NCBI GenBank assembly: GCA_027214125.1 | Contig: JAPWHF010000004.1 | Span: 62,001-126,000, forward strand | Reading direction: 5' to 3' | Origin: Zoogloeaceae bacterium G21618-S1 | GTDB lineage: Bacteria > Pseudomonadota > Gammaproteobacteria > Burkholderiales > Rhodocyclaceae | DNA: 64,000 nucleotides | Part shown: positions 9,087-19,304 of the stretch, in pieces | Layout of the letters: each line of letters starts with the position of its first letter | How positions within the stretch are numbered: position 1 is the first letter of the stretch | Notes under the pieces: model-generated | The model's database searches: none | Told to the model about the DNA's origin: nothing | Seen by the model: the letters and a program-made list of their open reading frames with translations, nothing else | Program-made: the position numbers and the translations under genes

Positions 9087-11851
9087 GAGCTCGGATCCTT
9101 GTTGGACGTCGCCACATCCAACGCGACGCCCTCCTCAAGCAGGGCTTTCTGGTAGGCCAAAAATGCGGGTTGAAGCTCAAGCACTTCGGACAAATCGTTC
9201 ATCTCGACACCGGCCTTGAGCGCGGCATCCAGGCTCCGCGCCAGTCCGGCCAGACGTGATGCCCCGACCGCAGCCGCGGCCGACTTCATTTTGTGCGCAA
9301 CCCGCTGGGCGCCCGGTCGATCCTGCTGCGCGAACGCCTCGGCAAGCGCCTGTACCTGTTGCCCCGTCTCCCGGACAAAGAGCTTGGCCAGACGTTCGAG
9401 CATCGGCGCGGCGCGGTCCCCGCGTATACCCGGCACACCGAGCAGGACAGCCATGTCGAGCGCGGGCAACTCCGTTGCGCCAGCGACATCAGCGGCCTCG
9501 GCCGGCGCAGCCAAAGCAGTAGGCGCATCCACGGGGGCGGACGGCGCCCAGCGCATCAGCGCATCGCGCAGCCGCTCGCCGGAGACCGGCTTGGTGAGGT
9601 AGTCGTCCATGCCGGCCGACAACGCGGCAGCGCGATCATCTCGCTGGGCATTGGCGGTGAGTGCCAGAATCGGCACACGCTCGCTGCCAGCGCCGGTCCG
9701 CTCGGCGCGACGGATCTCGCGCGTGGCTTCGATGCCATCCATTTCCGGCATCTGAATATCCATCAACACCAGATCGAAGGCGCCCTTGCGATACATTGCC
9801 ACCGCTTCGCGGCCGTTATTGGCGACCGTGACGCGACAGCCGCACTCCCCCAGCAAGGCACACACGATCTCGGCGTTGACGGGATGATCCTCGGCCAGCA
9901 ACACGCGGGCACGCGAGCGCAAAGTCGGCGCGCTTGTGGTCTGCTGCCGCGACTGATGTGCGGTGTCGCCGCGCAAGGCGGCAAGCAGATCGCTGGCCAA
10001 TACCGGCTTTGGCACACAGGCCTCGGCGCCTGCGGCGCGCGCATCCTCTTCGTCGCTGGCCGAGCGCAGGCGGATCAAAGCCACGATGCGCCGAGCCGAC
10101 CGTGCCACCTGTGCAATGCGCGCGAACCCATCGCTGTTGGTGCCGTGGCGATCGACGAGTACCGCAGTGTAGGGCGCGTCGCCAGCCCGGGCGAGCGCAT
10201 CGGCGTCGGCATACGCATCCACCTCGTACCCCAACGCGGTGAGCTGAACCATCACGGCCTCGCGTAGCGCTGCGCCGCCAGCAACAATCGCAACCCGGCC
10301 CGCCGGTTTGAACACCGGTGCGGGATCACACAGCTCGGCATTCACCGAGAAGAAGAAGCGCGTGCGCTCGTCGGGGACGCTCTCGAACTCCAGCCGACCG
10401 CCCATCAGCTCAACCAGCTGGCGCGAAATGGTCAGGCCCAACCCGGTGCCACCAAAGCGCCGGGCCATGGAACTGTCGGCCTGCGAAAAGGCTTGAAACA
10501 GGCGTGGTTGCAAGTCGGCAGGGATGCCAATCCCCGTATCGGTCACGCTCCCCTCAAGCCGAAGCTGCCCGTCCGACGCACGGCTGGCGTCCAGATCAAT
10601 TCGAATATGGCCTTTATCAGTGAATTTGACCGCATTTGAGACCAGATTATTCAGCACCTGGCGGAAGCGGTGGCCATCGGCACGAACGCGCTCGGGCACC
10701 CTTGCCGACACCACCACCATCAACTCCACATCCTTGCGCTGCGCGCGCTCGGCAAAGAGCAGGGCCACGTCTTCGACGGCCTGTCGGGGCGAAAATTCGA
10801 TTTGCTCGAGTTCCAGCTTGCCCGCCTCGATCTTGGACACGTCCAGCACATCATTGATGAGATACAACAGCGATTCGGCCGAGGCATGCAAGGTATCAAT
10901 CAGACGCACCTGTCGGCTGTTCAAGGCCGTGCCGCGCAGCAGCTCGACCATGCCCAGCACGCCATTCATCGGCGTGCGGATTTCGTGACTCATATTGGCC
11001 AGAAACAGGCTCTTCGCGCGGTTCGCGGCCTCAGCCTCTTCACGCGCGGCATCTGCCTCTTCCTTGGCCAGGGAGAGCTCGCCAGTGCGCAGCGCCACAT
11101 CTTGTTCAAGGCGATCGCGATGCGCCGCCAGCGCCGAATCGCGGGCCTCGATTTCCGTCAGCATGCTGTTGAAGCCGTCGACCAACTCGCCGACCTCATC
11201 ACGTGGACCGGCTGGCGCGCGCACGTCGTAGCGCCCCGAATTGCGAACATCGCGCACCACGCTGGCCAGTTGCACCACCGGTTGCACGATGGAGTGCTCC
11301 GCGCGCCGCACCAGCAGCGTAGCCACCAGTCCGCCCAGCCCCAGTCCGACCAGCGCCAGTACAAACCACTCGATCATGTCGGCCAGCATGCCGGCCAGTG
11401 AGATCTCCAGCACCAGGTCGCCCAGGTATTCACCATCGTGCCGTACCGGCCAGGCCCGCAAGTAGCGCGGGAACTCCCAATCACCTACGTCATCGGCACG
11501 CACTTGTCGAAGCGCTTCGAAATTGGGTGCGATGCCCTCGAGGTCGATCGGATACGTCGCAAACACCTCGCCATTGGCCCGGCGCAACAACGCGGCGCGA
11601 ATCTGCTCGACATGACGCAAGGAACCCAGCAGGCGCTCGGCACTGCCGACGTCTTCAAAGCGCAAGGGTGCCGCGCCGTTTTCGACCACCAGTTCCGCGT
11701 AAATTGCGGCTTGATCCTGAACGCGCTGAACCTCTTGGCGCAACTCGCTCAGACCGATGGCGAGAAAGGCCACGATCAGCGCAACAACAATGCTGACCAG
11801 CACAATGCTGCGCAGTTTTCGGCCCAGCGAACGATGGGCTTTCAGCGCCAT
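9083..11851 (-). CDS. Hybrid sensor histidine kinase with HAMP, two receiver domains and HPt (BarA-like layout)
   Basis: 922 residues. Membrane segments at about 13-33 and 160-182 flank a periplasmic sensor of about 125 residues that resembles CHASE8-type domains. HAMP is at 183-236 and a coiled linker follows. HisKA has His289 in [12 protein letters not shown]; the HATPase is at about 395-505 with NLVSNAVKF and GGTGLGL. A first receiver (518-628) keeps Asp567 and Lys615 but lacks the acidic pocket. A second, complete receiver (649-768) has Asp698 in [13 protein letters not shown]. The C-terminal HPt has His853 ([14 protein letters not shown]). The chain His289, Asp698, His853 could pass phosphate to Asp58 of the overlapping phosphodiesterase. 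It starts one base after the YfiR-like gene stop. Confidence 0.92.
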   Translation of the reverse strand: MALKAHRSLGRKLRSIVLVSIVVALIVAFLAIGLSELRQEVQRVQDQAAIYAELVVENGAAPLRFEDVGSAERLLGSLRHVEQIRAALLRRANGEVFATYPIDLEGIAPNFEALRQVRADDVGDWEFPRYLRAWPVRHDGEYLGDLVLEISLAGMLADMIEWFVLALVGLGLGGLVATLLVRRAEHSIVQPVVQLASVVRDVRNSGRYDVRAPAGPRDEVGELVDGFNSMLTEIEARDSALAAHRDRLEQDVALRTGELSLAKEEADAAREEAEAANRAKSLFLANMSHEIRTPMNGVLGMVELLRGTALNSRQVRLIDTLHASAESLLYLINDVLDVSKIEAGKLELEQIEFSPRQAVEDVALLFAERAQRKDVELMVVVSARVPERVRADGHRFRQVLNNLVSNAVKFTDKGHIRIDLDASRASDGQLRLEGSVTDTGIGIPADLQPRLFQAFSQADSSMARRFGGTGLGLTISRQLVELMGGRLEFESVPDERTRFFFSVNAELCDPAPVFKPAGRVAIVAGGAALREAVMVQLTALGYEVDAYADADALARAGDAPYTAVLVDRHGTNSDGFARIAQVARSARRIVALIRLRSASDEEDARAAGAEACVPKPVLASDLLAALRGDTAHQSRQQTTSAPTLRSRARVLLAEDHPVNAEIVCALLGECGCRVTVANNGREAVAMYRKGAFDLVLMDIQMPEMDGIEATREIRRAERTGAGSERVPILALTANAQRDDRAAALSAGMDDYLTKPVSGERLRDALMRWAPSAPVDAPTALAAPAEAADVAGATELPALDMAVLLGVPGIRGDRAAPMLERLAKLFVRETGQQVQALAEAFAQQDRPGAQRVAHKMKSAAAAVGASRLAGLARSLDAALKAGVEMNDLSEVLELQPAFLAYQKALLEEGVALDVATSNKDPSS

Positions 11852-11852
11852 G

Positions 11853-12386
11853 TCAATCGCCCTCCCGCCCGATCAAGCGACGCGCAAGCTTGAGCAACTG
11901 CGCACTCAGCCTGAGCTGCTGACTCGCCACGGTTGTCCGGTTGATATCGAAACGGATCCGGTCATCGACCGTCACCAGGCCGATATTGCCCCCAGCTTCA
12001 ACAAAACCGTCGATATCGCTGACCGTCAGCACGGGCCAGGCCTCAAGCTCACGCAATACGGCATTCAACCTTCGTTGCTCCGAACCCGCCACAAAGACCA
12101 CTTCGCAACCCTTGGCGTCCAACGGCGTAGCCGGATAGTGCACCTTGACTGCCCGGCCCTGGGCCTGTCGCGCTTCGAGTCCGCTCAGATGCTCACCAAA
12201 AGGATCACGGCCGAGCACGCAAATGTCGATCGCAGCACTGTCGGCCAGCGCCTCATCAGGCCAGGTCGCGTAGCGGGCAAAGTTCAACAAAAAAACCGCC
12301 TTGAGCTGATACTCAGTCGGCGGCGCCGCGCGCAGCGGCGACCCGACAAACAAAACCAGCAGGAGGAGGAGGGTTCGCCAACGCAT
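11853..12386 (-). CDS. YfiR family periplasmic protein (DUF4154)
   Basis: 177 residues with a signal peptide (about 1-20, [15 protein letters not shown]). Family motifs include [18 protein letters not shown] near the N-terminus, [19 protein letters not shown], and [18 protein letters not shown] near the end. In Pseudomonas, YfiR is a periplasmic repressor of the membrane cyclase YfiN. Here there is no YfiN; the gene lies between TonB-dependent receptors and a hybrid kinase, with spacing of 11 bp and 1 bp. It may act as the periplasmic link that tells the kinase about receptor state; this is inference. Confidence 0.88.
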   Translation of the reverse strand: MRWRTLLLLLVLFVGSPLRAAPPTEYQLKAVFLLNFARYATWPDEALADSAAIDICVLGRDPFGEHLSGLEARQAQGRAVKVHYPATPLDAKGCEVVFVAGSEQRRLNAVLRELEAWPVLTVSDIDGFVEAGGNIGLVTVDDRIRFDINRTTVASQQLRLSAQLLKLARRLIGREGD

Positions 12387-12397
12387 TGTCGTTCGGC

Positions 12398-14389
12398 TCA
12401 GAACGTCCAGCGCCCGGTCAGCAAGAACCTCCGGCGGTCGTAGGCGTACGCGGAGGGAAAGTAGTCCGAACTGTAAGCGCTGTAGCGCGTGTCCAACAGG
12501 TTGGTGACACTCAGGGTGAGTTCGGTGCGTCGGCTGAAACGATAGCCATAGCGCGCATCCATCACTGTGTAGGCATCCACGCCCGGCGCCGGTTGCCCTT
12601 TGAGCGCACCGACATGGCGCACCTGCAGATCGAGCTCTTGACGGCTGGACAGATCAATGCGCGCCTGCAGGCTCAGCCAGTGATTGGCATTGCGATTGGC
12701 GATGGTCGCATTCCCACTGTCGAGAATGGCGTCGCCCGTCGTATCGTAGTTTTGCCGCATCACGGTATAGGCCACGCCGAGACGCAGGTCCTGACTCACG
12801 GCCATCTCGCCCCCAAACTCCGCCCCTTCCGACACCGCCGAGCCAGCATTGTGACGGGTCAGCAAGACATCCGGCGTCGGCGGAATCAAACCGGGCATCC
12901 GAAGCCCGCCGAAACGACTCCCGACCAGATGCGAATAGCGCTGACGGAACAACACGGCCTCGACACTGCCGCGATCGAGCTGACGACGATAGCCCAGTTC
13001 AAACGCATTCACGGATTCGGATCGCAAGTCCTCCTCGGGCAGGCTAAAGAGTGTTGCCGCGGGGAAAGGCGGAAACGCCCGCACCCCCACCGCCAGACCG
13101 GCATAGCGCTCGCCATAAGACGGCGTCCGCGCGGCACGCGACCAGTGCGTCCAGACCGAGTCCCGATCCGACGGCGACCACAGCAGGCGCACCGTCGGCT
13201 GAAACTCGGGCGTGCCCATGTTGCGCGCCTCAAAACGCGCACCCAGCGTGAGCCGCAGCCGCCGGGGCATCAGCACAACCTCATCCTGAACAAAGGCGCT
13301 GAAGGTTTGTTGTTGCGTTTCGCGTTTATCAAACATGATGACCGGCACCCGGCTCTTGACGGCAATGGACTGGTGTCTCAGGCCAACACCCCAGATCCAC
13401 TCGTGGGCACCAGTGATCGGCAAGCGATGCTGAAAATCCAGGTCGCCCGTGTGTACCGTGGCGCCGGCAAGGGCGCCCAGGCCGACATCGGCATAGTCAA
13501 AATAGGCACGCAGCGACGCCTGCCCTGCCGAGCTCGCCCAATCCCGCCGAGCCAGCACATGGGCACCTTCAAAATCGAAGGGCGTGTAATTGCTGCCAAG
13601 AGGCCCCAGCTCCAGAACCTCCGGGCTGCGCTGCCGGTAGGCTTCGCCGCTGACCATCCAGCGATCCGGCTCGCCCACCTCGCTGTCGAGCCGAAAACCA
13701 GTTCGCCAACCAGTCTGCTCGTCCTGAGAACTGGCGCCGCCCCGGGTTTCGAAGGGCGGACGATTCTCGCTGAGCGCGTACACCCGAAGCGCAGCCCCGC
13801 CAGTCAGCGTCAGGCCCTGACGCAACGCCACCTCCGGATTGCCACGATCATCGACGCTAGCCCGTACCATGCTGCCGGTCGTCGAAGCCGCGTTGCGCGT
13901 CACGATATTGATGACCCCATTCACTGCGTTGGCGCCCCACAGCGACGCGCCAGGGCCGCGCACCACTTCAATGCGCTCGACATCTTCCATCATCAGATTC
14001 AGGGCATTCCAGAAAACGCCGGAGAACATCGGCGAATACATGCTGCGCCCATCGACCTGAACCAGCAGCTTGGAGGCAAAGCGGCTGTTAAAGCCGCGCA
14101 CACTGACCGCCCAGCGCCCGGCACCAATTTGCGCGACCTGCACCCCGGGCACAAGACGCAGGGCTTCAGGCACGCTACGCGCCCCACTTCGGCGAATGTC
14201 CTCGTGGGTCAACACCGTCACGGCCGCAGCCGTATCGCCCAATCGCTGGGCCTTGCGCGAAACCGAGAGCACCTGGATATCAGCCAGATCCTCGAGGCTG
14301 AGGTCCATCAAGCCATCATCGGCCACGGCCAGCCCAGACAAGCCCGCCAAGGCCAAGGCAAGCACGATTTTGTGTGAATTGAGCGGCAT
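12398..14389 (-). CDS. TonB-dependent outer-membrane receptor (downstream copy)
   Basis: 663 residues. A signal peptide at about 1-23 ends ...LSGLAVA. A TonB-box-like acidic stretch and LEDLADIQVLSVSRKAQ follow. The plug is at about 45-165 (VLTHEDIRRSGARSVPEALRLVPGV split by family motifs, then VERIEVVRGPGASLWGANAVNGVINIVTR in pieces). The rest is a 22-strand type barrel ending in an aromatic residue (...GRWTF). Lacks an obvious signalling extension before the plug. Resembles the receptor encoded just upstream (same mature plan and same length), so the two are probably old paralogues. The ligand cannot be told. Confidence 0.88.
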   Translation of the reverse strand: MPLNSHKIVLALALAGLSGLAVADDGLMDLSLEDLADIQVLSVSRKAQRLGDTAAAVTVLTHEDIRRSGARSVPEALRLVPGVQVAQIGAGRWAVSVRGFNSRFASKLLVQVDGRSMYSPMFSGVFWNALNLMMEDVERIEVVRGPGASLWGANAVNGVINIVTRNAASTTGSMVRASVDDRGNPEVALRQGLTLTGGAALRVYALSENRPPFETRGGASSQDEQTGWRTGFRLDSEVGEPDRWMVSGEAYRQRSPEVLELGPLGSNYTPFDFEGAHVLARRDWASSAGQASLRAYFDYADVGLGALAGATVHTGDLDFQHRLPITGAHEWIWGVGLRHQSIAVKSRVPVIMFDKRETQQQTFSAFVQDEVVLMPRRLRLTLGARFEARNMGTPEFQPTVRLLWSPSDRDSVWTHWSRAARTPSYGERYAGLAVGVRAFPPFPAATLFSLPEEDLRSESVNAFELGYRRQLDRGSVEAVLFRQRYSHLVGSRFGGLRMPGLIPPTPDVLLTRHNAGSAVSEGAEFGGEMAVSQDLRLGVAYTVMRQNYDTTGDAILDSGNATIANRNANHWLSLQARIDLSSRQELDLQVRHVGALKGQPAPGVDAYTVMDARYGYRFSRRTELTLSVTNLLDTRYSAYSSDYFPSAYAYDRRRFLLTGRWTF

Positions 14390-14480
14390 GATCCCTAACC
14401 TGAAGTTCGCTGGCCGAATGGTGGCCGGAAAACCCGCTCAGCGGCGTTGATATGCGTCACGCGGCGACATCCTGGCACAA

Positions 14481-16472
14481 TTAGTCGAGCGCCCATTGCG
14501 CCGTAAAATGCACACTTCGCTCAATTTCGTGCGTGGGGGACGGCATGTACAGGCGTCCGAATTCCGCATGCCTGGCATTCAACAGATTTCGCCCGGTCAG
14601 CGCGAGGGTAAGCTTCGGCGACACCCGCCAGCCATATTGGAGATCAAGCTCGGTATATGACTTGATGGCGGTCGCACCCGGATCACGATTGACCAGCGCG
14701 CCCACATGCCTCACCACCATGTCCATCGCATGTCCAGAGTACGGCTTCCAGGTCACGTGCGCACTGAACTGATCGGACGGCACGCGCTGCATGTAGAACT
14801 CGGCGGCCGCATCGGTCAGCGAGTTGCCGGTCGACTCGGTCTGGGTATCAAGATGGGAGTAGCTCACGCGCATGCGCCAACGGGTCGAAGGCTGCCAATC
14901 GATCGCCGCCTCGACGCCAGAGACCGTGCCATGGCCGTCGAAACTGAGCGGTGCGTCAACAATGAACCATCCCCCGGAGGCATACACCCCGGCGTTGTGC
15001 ACATTCCTCAGATTGCGATAGCGCATCACGAACGCCGTGATATCGACATGCGTGGTTTCCGTCGGCTGACCGCGATAGCCCAACTCGTATGAGCGGACGC
15101 GCTCGGCGGCCAACTCATCCGCACTCCGAAAAACGATGCGGGTCGGCGGCGCGGCCGAGATAACCTGCGATGCGTACTGCATGTCGTATTCCACCCGCGC
15201 CGGCGTCCGCGACGCCTCCGACACCGCGCCCCACAACAAATGACTCGGCGCAACCTGCCAGGCCAGGCGCAGATTGGGCTGCCATTCGTTCCCCGTCCAG
15301 TTGTGGTGCTCGAACTTGAGCCCAGCCGTCAAGGTGAGCGCATCGGGAATCAGCGTGATCTCGTCGTGCACAAAGGCGCTCACCAGACCGAATTGCCGCT
15401 CAGATTCATCGACCTGAAAGAAGCCGCGCCCGACGACCTCCTGATCGTGATAACGCATGCCGGCACCGACGATCAGATCGTGAGAGCCCGCCGAGAACCG
15501 GTACTGCCCGTCCAGATCCACGGAGCGCCGCAATTCGCTCAGAAAATTGCCGACCTGCGCATCCACATACTGAAAACTGCCTTGCAGCGCCCATTCGCGC
15601 CCGTTGTCCAAGGGCCGGTTCAGGCGCACCGTCAGTCCGGCGCCCTCATCCCGTTGAATGAACCGGGTCGCTCGCAGCAAGGTCGGCGAGGTGATATCCG
15701 GGACATTCCACAAGTCACGGCTGTTGTTGCGATAGACCTCACCCACCACGCTCAACTCACCGGGATCGCCGAGAAACTTTTCCAGCCGCAGTCCCAGTCG
15801 CTGAGTCTGCCAGCTGTCCTCCCCCGTCCCACCATTGATCTGGCGCGAATCATCGCGCGAGCGCCCCTGGTAGCTGACGCGGTAGTGCCCGTCTTCCAGC
15901 GCGCCGCCGTGGCGCGCATACACCAGCGCGCGATCCTCGGTGCCAGTGGTGATTCGGGCGGCGTCGCCCTGCGTGGCACGCGCCCATTTGGTGATGATGT
16001 TAACGATGCCATTGACCGCATTGGCGCCCCAGATCGACGCGCCCGGACCACGGATCACCTCGATCCGGTCGACCTCCGCCAGGGGAATGTCGAGTGCCTC
16101 CCAAAAGGTGCCCGAGAACAATGGCGAATACACCGTGCGGCCATCGACCATCACCAGCAGGCTGTTGGTAAACCGACCATTGAAGCCCCGCACCCCCACC
16201 GCCCAGCGATTATTGCCAATCGCCGCAACCTGCACGCCGGGCACCAGGCGCAAGGCATCGGGCAGGGTCGTCACGCCCATGCGGGCGATATCTTCGGAAG
16301 AGACCACGTGCACGGCGGCCGCCACATCGCCGATATCCTGGCGCTTGCGCGCCACTGAAATGACTTCCTGCGCCACCAGTTCGCCGAGCGAGAAGTCCAT
16401 CGGATCGGTTTGCGCAAAAGCCGCCGCCTGGCAAGTCAGCATCACCGTCAGCGCATAGAGACGCTTTGTCAT
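14481..16472 (-). CDS. TonB-dependent outer-membrane receptor (first gene of cassette)
   Basis: 663 residues from the ATG at 16472. The protein then begins with a normal signal peptide, MTKRLYALTVMLTCQAAAFAQ. A longer in-frame start at 16598 would put 42 charged residues ahead of it and is rejected. The plug carries MGVTTLPDALRLVPGVQVA, VDRIEVIRGPGASIWGANAV and NGIVNIITKWA. The barrel ends ...VHFTAQWALD, not in Phe/Trp but close to it. It lies 91 bp upstream of the second receptor on the same strand and heads the receptor/YfiR/kinase/phosphodiesterase run. The 210-bp gap to glnS holds its promoter. Confidence 0.88.
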   Translation of the reverse strand: MTKRLYALTVMLTCQAAAFAQTDPMDFSLGELVAQEVISVARKRQDIGDVAAAVHVVSSEDIARMGVTTLPDALRLVPGVQVAAIGNNRWAVGVRGFNGRFTNSLLVMVDGRTVYSPLFSGTFWEALDIPLAEVDRIEVIRGPGASIWGANAVNGIVNIITKWARATQGDAARITTGTEDRALVYARHGGALEDGHYRVSYQGRSRDDSRQINGGTGEDSWQTQRLGLRLEKFLGDPGELSVVGEVYRNNSRDLWNVPDITSPTLLRATRFIQRDEGAGLTVRLNRPLDNGREWALQGSFQYVDAQVGNFLSELRRSVDLDGQYRFSAGSHDLIVGAGMRYHDQEVVGRGFFQVDESERQFGLVSAFVHDEITLIPDALTLTAGLKFEHHNWTGNEWQPNLRLAWQVAPSHLLWGAVSEASRTPARVEYDMQYASQVISAAPPTRIVFRSADELAAERVRSYELGYRGQPTETTHVDITAFVMRYRNLRNVHNAGVYASGGWFIVDAPLSFDGHGTVSGVEAAIDWQPSTRWRMRVSYSHLDTQTESTGNSLTDAAAEFYMQRVPSDQFSAHVTWKPYSGHAMDMVVRHVGALVNRDPGATAIKSYTELDLQYGWRVSPKLTLALTGRNLLNARHAEFGRLYMPSPTHEIERSVHFTAQWALD

Positions 16473-16644
16473 ATCGGGGTTCCAGCGTTTGCGTGCTTCG
16501 TTTTTTTCGACAGCCAAACCCGCCGACATCTCCGCCGACAGTGGCACACTCAATGCGTCAACGGCATATGACAGGCGCTCTTTAGCGTCGCGCGACACCC
16601 ATCATGCCGGAATGTCGCTTGCCATTGATACCGCCCGCATCAGC

Positions 16645-16650
16645 TACAAT
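16645..16650 (+). promoter_or_regulatory. Possible -10 box (TACAAT) for glnS
   Basis: TACAAT lies 31 nt before the glnS ATG. Candidate -35 hexamers are TTGCCA at 16619 (20-bp spacer) or TTGATA at 16625 (14-bp spacer); neither spacing is ideal, so confidence is low. Confidence 0.35.
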
Positions 16651-16681
16651 GGCAGGCTATCGTTTTCACTGCCGTTCAACC

Positions 16682-18409
16682 ATGTCCATCGCCGACCACT
16701 CCGACATCGCCCGCAACACGCATTTCATCAGCAACCTGATCGAGTCCGATCGCCAGAACGGCAAATGGGGTGGGCGCGTGGAAACCCGTTTCCCGCCCGA
16801 GCCCAATGGCTACCTGCATTATGGTCATGCAAAATCCATCTGTCTTAATTTCGGCATTGCAGAGAGTTTCGGCGGGGCGTGCCATATGCGCTTCGACGAC
16901 ACCAATCCGATCAAGGAAGAGCAGGAATATGTCGACGCCATCATCGAGTCGGTGCAGTGGCTGGGCTACGACTGGGGCGAGCATCTTTACTTCGCTTCCG
17001 ACTATTTTGACACCATGGCCGCCTGCGCCGAGCACCTGATCCGCACGGGCAAAGCCTATGTGGATTCACTCTCGGCCGACGACATGCGCGCCTACCGCGG
17101 CACGCTGACCGAAGCCGGCAAGGACAGCCCCTTCCGCACGCGCAGCATCGACGAAAACCTCGACCTGTTCGCGCGCATGAAAGCCGGCGAATTTGCCGAC
17201 GGCACGCATATCCTGCGCGCCAAGATCGACATGGCCTCGCCCAACATCAACCTGCGCGACCCGGCCATCTACCGCATCCGCCACGCCCACCACCACCGCA
17301 CCGGTGATCGCTGGTGCGTGTACCCGATGTACACCTTCGCCCATCCCATCGAGGACGCGATCGAGAACATCACCCACTCGCTGTGCACGCTCGAGTTCGA
17401 AGACCAGCGCCCCTTCTATGACTGGCTGCTCGAACAGCTCGCCGAAGGCGGCTTCTTCCCGCGCCCCCTGCCGCGCCAGATTGAGTTCGCCCGCCTTAAC
17501 CTCACCTATGTGGTGCTGTCCAAGCGCAAGCTCGTGCAGCTGGTAGACGAAGGCCATGTCGACGGCTGGGACGACCCCCGCATGCCCACGCTGGTCGGCG
17601 CCCGCCGCCGAGGTTTCACTGCCGAAGGCTTCCGCCGGTTTGCCGAGCGCGCAGGCGTATCCAAGTCTGATGGCTGGATCGACATGAGTGTTCTCGAAGA
17701 GTGCATGCGCGAGCACCTCAACGACTCGGCCGAACGCCGTGTCGCCGTGCTCGACCCGATCAAGCTGATCATCACCAACTACCCCGAAGGCCAAAGCGAA
17801 CAGTGCTTTGCGCCCAACCACCCGCTCAAGCCGGAACTCGGCCAGCGCGAAATGCCGCTCTCGCGCGAGCTGTGGATCGAACGCGAAGACTTCATGGAGA
17901 CTCCGGTCAAGGGCTTCCGTCGTCTGTTCGCCGGCAACCGCGTCCGCCTGCGCTACGGCTATGTGGTCGAATGCACCGGCTGCGAAAAAGACGCCGACGG
18001 CAACATCACCGCCGTCACTTGCGAGTACTTCCCCGACTCCAAATCCGGCACGCCGGGCGCCGACACCTACAAGGTCAAGGGCAATCTGCACTGGGTCAGC
18101 GTACCCCACGCCTGCGAAGCCGAAGTGCGTCTCTACGACCGCCTCTTCGCCTATCCGCAGCCGGGTCAGCGCCGCGAAGGCGACGCGCCCGACTTCGAAC
18201 GCGATTTCCTCACCGACATCAACCCGGACGCCAAGCGCAGCATCACCGCCCAGCTCGAACCGGCACTGGCGCAGGTGACGGCCGAATCGCGCTTCCAGTT
18301 CGAGCGTCACGGCTATTTTGTGGCCGACCGCTTCGACAGCCAGCCGGGCGCCCCCGTGTTCAACCGCACGGTCACGCTAAAGGATTCGTGGCTGAAGCCG
18401 AAAACCTGA
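16682..18409 (+). CDS. glnS: Glutamine-tRNA ligase
   Basis: 575 residues. Class I synthetase with PPEPNGYLHYGHAKS (HIGH motif HYGH at 46-49) and VVLSKRKL near residue 280 as the KMSKS equivalent. The acceptor-binding and anticodon-binding beta-barrel regions follow, including VKGNLHWVS typical of GlnRS. Charges tRNA(Gln) with glutamine directly. The ATG at 16682 (MSIADHSD) fits the family; the frame is open 26 codons further upstream, but through the promoter. Followed 54 bp later by a J-like protein on the same strand. Confidence 0.97.
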   Translation: MSIADHSDIARNTHFISNLIESDRQNGKWGGRVETRFPPEPNGYLHYGHAKSICLNFGIAESFGGACHMRFDDTNPIKEEQEYVDAIIESVQWLGYDWGEHLYFASDYFDTMAACAEHLIRTGKAYVDSLSADDMRAYRGTLTEAGKDSPFRTRSIDENLDLFARMKAGEFADGTHILRAKIDMASPNINLRDPAIYRIRHAHHHRTGDRWCVYPMYTFAHPIEDAIENITHSLCTLEFEDQRPFYDWLLEQLAEGGFFPRPLPRQIEFARLNLTYVVLSKRKLVQLVDEGHVDGWDDPRMPTLVGARRRGFTAEGFRRFAERAGVSKSDGWIDMSVLEECMREHLNDSAERRVAVLDPIKLIITNYPEGQSEQCFAPNHPLKPELGQREMPLSRELWIEREDFMETPVKGFRRLFAGNRVRLRYGYVVECTGCEKDADGNITAVTCEYFPDSKSGTPGADTYKVKGNLHWVSVPHACEAEVRLYDRLFAYPQPGQRREGDAPDFERDFLTDINPDAKRSITAQLEPALAQVTAESRFQFERHGYFVADRFDSQPGAPVFNRTVTLKDSWLKPKT

Positions 18410-18463
18410 GGCATATTGCGAACTTTCATCCGTCCGCGACATCCCTTCAGCAACCCGCGCCCC

Positions 18464-19204
18464 ATGACGACAAAAGCCCGCACGCTCTACGACATCCTGC
18501 AAGTCAGCGCGACCGCCGAGCCGGCCATGATCAAGGCCGCGCACGTGCTGCTGTCGCGCCGGCTTGAGGCCAAGGGCGACGCCCCGGCCTTGCGTCTGCT
18601 CAATGACGCCTTCGCCACCCTGAACGACCCCAAGCTGCGCGCAGCCTACGACGAACGCATCGCCGATCACTACGTAGCGCCCATCACACCGCCGCCTGTC
18701 GCAAAACCGTCCGCGAGCAGCACCCCCGCCTGGAGCCGCGCGCTGATGATCACCGCAGCCCTCGCCGTGGGCTACGTCGCCGCCGCCATATGGCATCAAC
18801 GCGCGCTGACCCAGATGGTGCTCGAACACCAAAGCGCAATGGCCGAGCAACAAGTCGAGCTGTCGCGCTACCAGCTTGAGCAAAACGAGCGCCGGCAATC
18901 GATCAGCCAGGAACGCTACGCCTCCACGCAAGAGCGTCACGCGCAAGAGCGCCAGGCCCAGCAAGAAGCCCGCGAACTGGCCGCTCTGCGAAACCGACTC
19001 GATCGCGAAGCCTCGGACTACCAACGCACCAAGACCCGCGAAGAGCAGCAACGCGAGCGCGAAGCGCAACGCCGCGTCGAGCAGGAGCGCGCCGCGCGTG
19101 CGGCAGAAGCCGAGCGCAACGCCATGCTGGCCGAGCGCCGCCTGGCCGAAGAAAAGCGCGAACTCGATCGCCTGTATCGAGAGAAATACCCGCAGTATCG
19201 TTAG
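18464..19204 (+). CDS. Membrane protein with degenerate J-like domain and long coiled coil
   Basis: 246 residues. Residues 6-70 resemble a J domain (LYDILQVSATAE, LLNDAFATLNDPKLRAAYDERI), but the HPD tripeptide needed to stimulate Hsp70 is absent. The matching loop is shortened. One membrane segment lies at about 90-108 (ALMITAALAVGYVAAAIW). Residues 120-240 are highly charged, rich in Gln, Glu and Arg, and should form a long coiled coil. Proteins of this plan occur in Rhodocyclales and relatives as uncharacterised DnaJ-domain proteins; I know no function. It follows glnS and precedes the export operon by 100 bp. Confidence 0.65.
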   Translation: MTTKARTLYDILQVSATAEPAMIKAAHVLLSRRLEAKGDAPALRLLNDAFATLNDPKLRAAYDERIADHYVAPITPPPVAKPSASSTPAWSRALMITAALAVGYVAAAIWHQRALTQMVLEHQSAMAEQQVELSRYQLEQNERRQSISQERYASTQERHAQERQAQQEARELAALRNRLDREASDYQRTKTREEQQREREAQRRVEQERAARAAEAERNAMLAERRLAEEKRELDRLYREKYPQYR

Positions 19205-19304
19205 CGCGGGTGCCATGCCTGCGTGAGGTGCGGCATCACGCGCGGTTGCACCGGTCACGGATCGGGCGGATCATTAGCCCTTTTGAATACACAGCCTGGC
19301 CACC

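Noticed and set aside
12386-14377. 663-codon open frame on the plus strand opposite the second TonB receptor
   Set aside because: It is the mirror of a real gene in G+C-rich DNA; the protein has no domain and the minus-strand frame has signal peptide, plug and barrel motifs.
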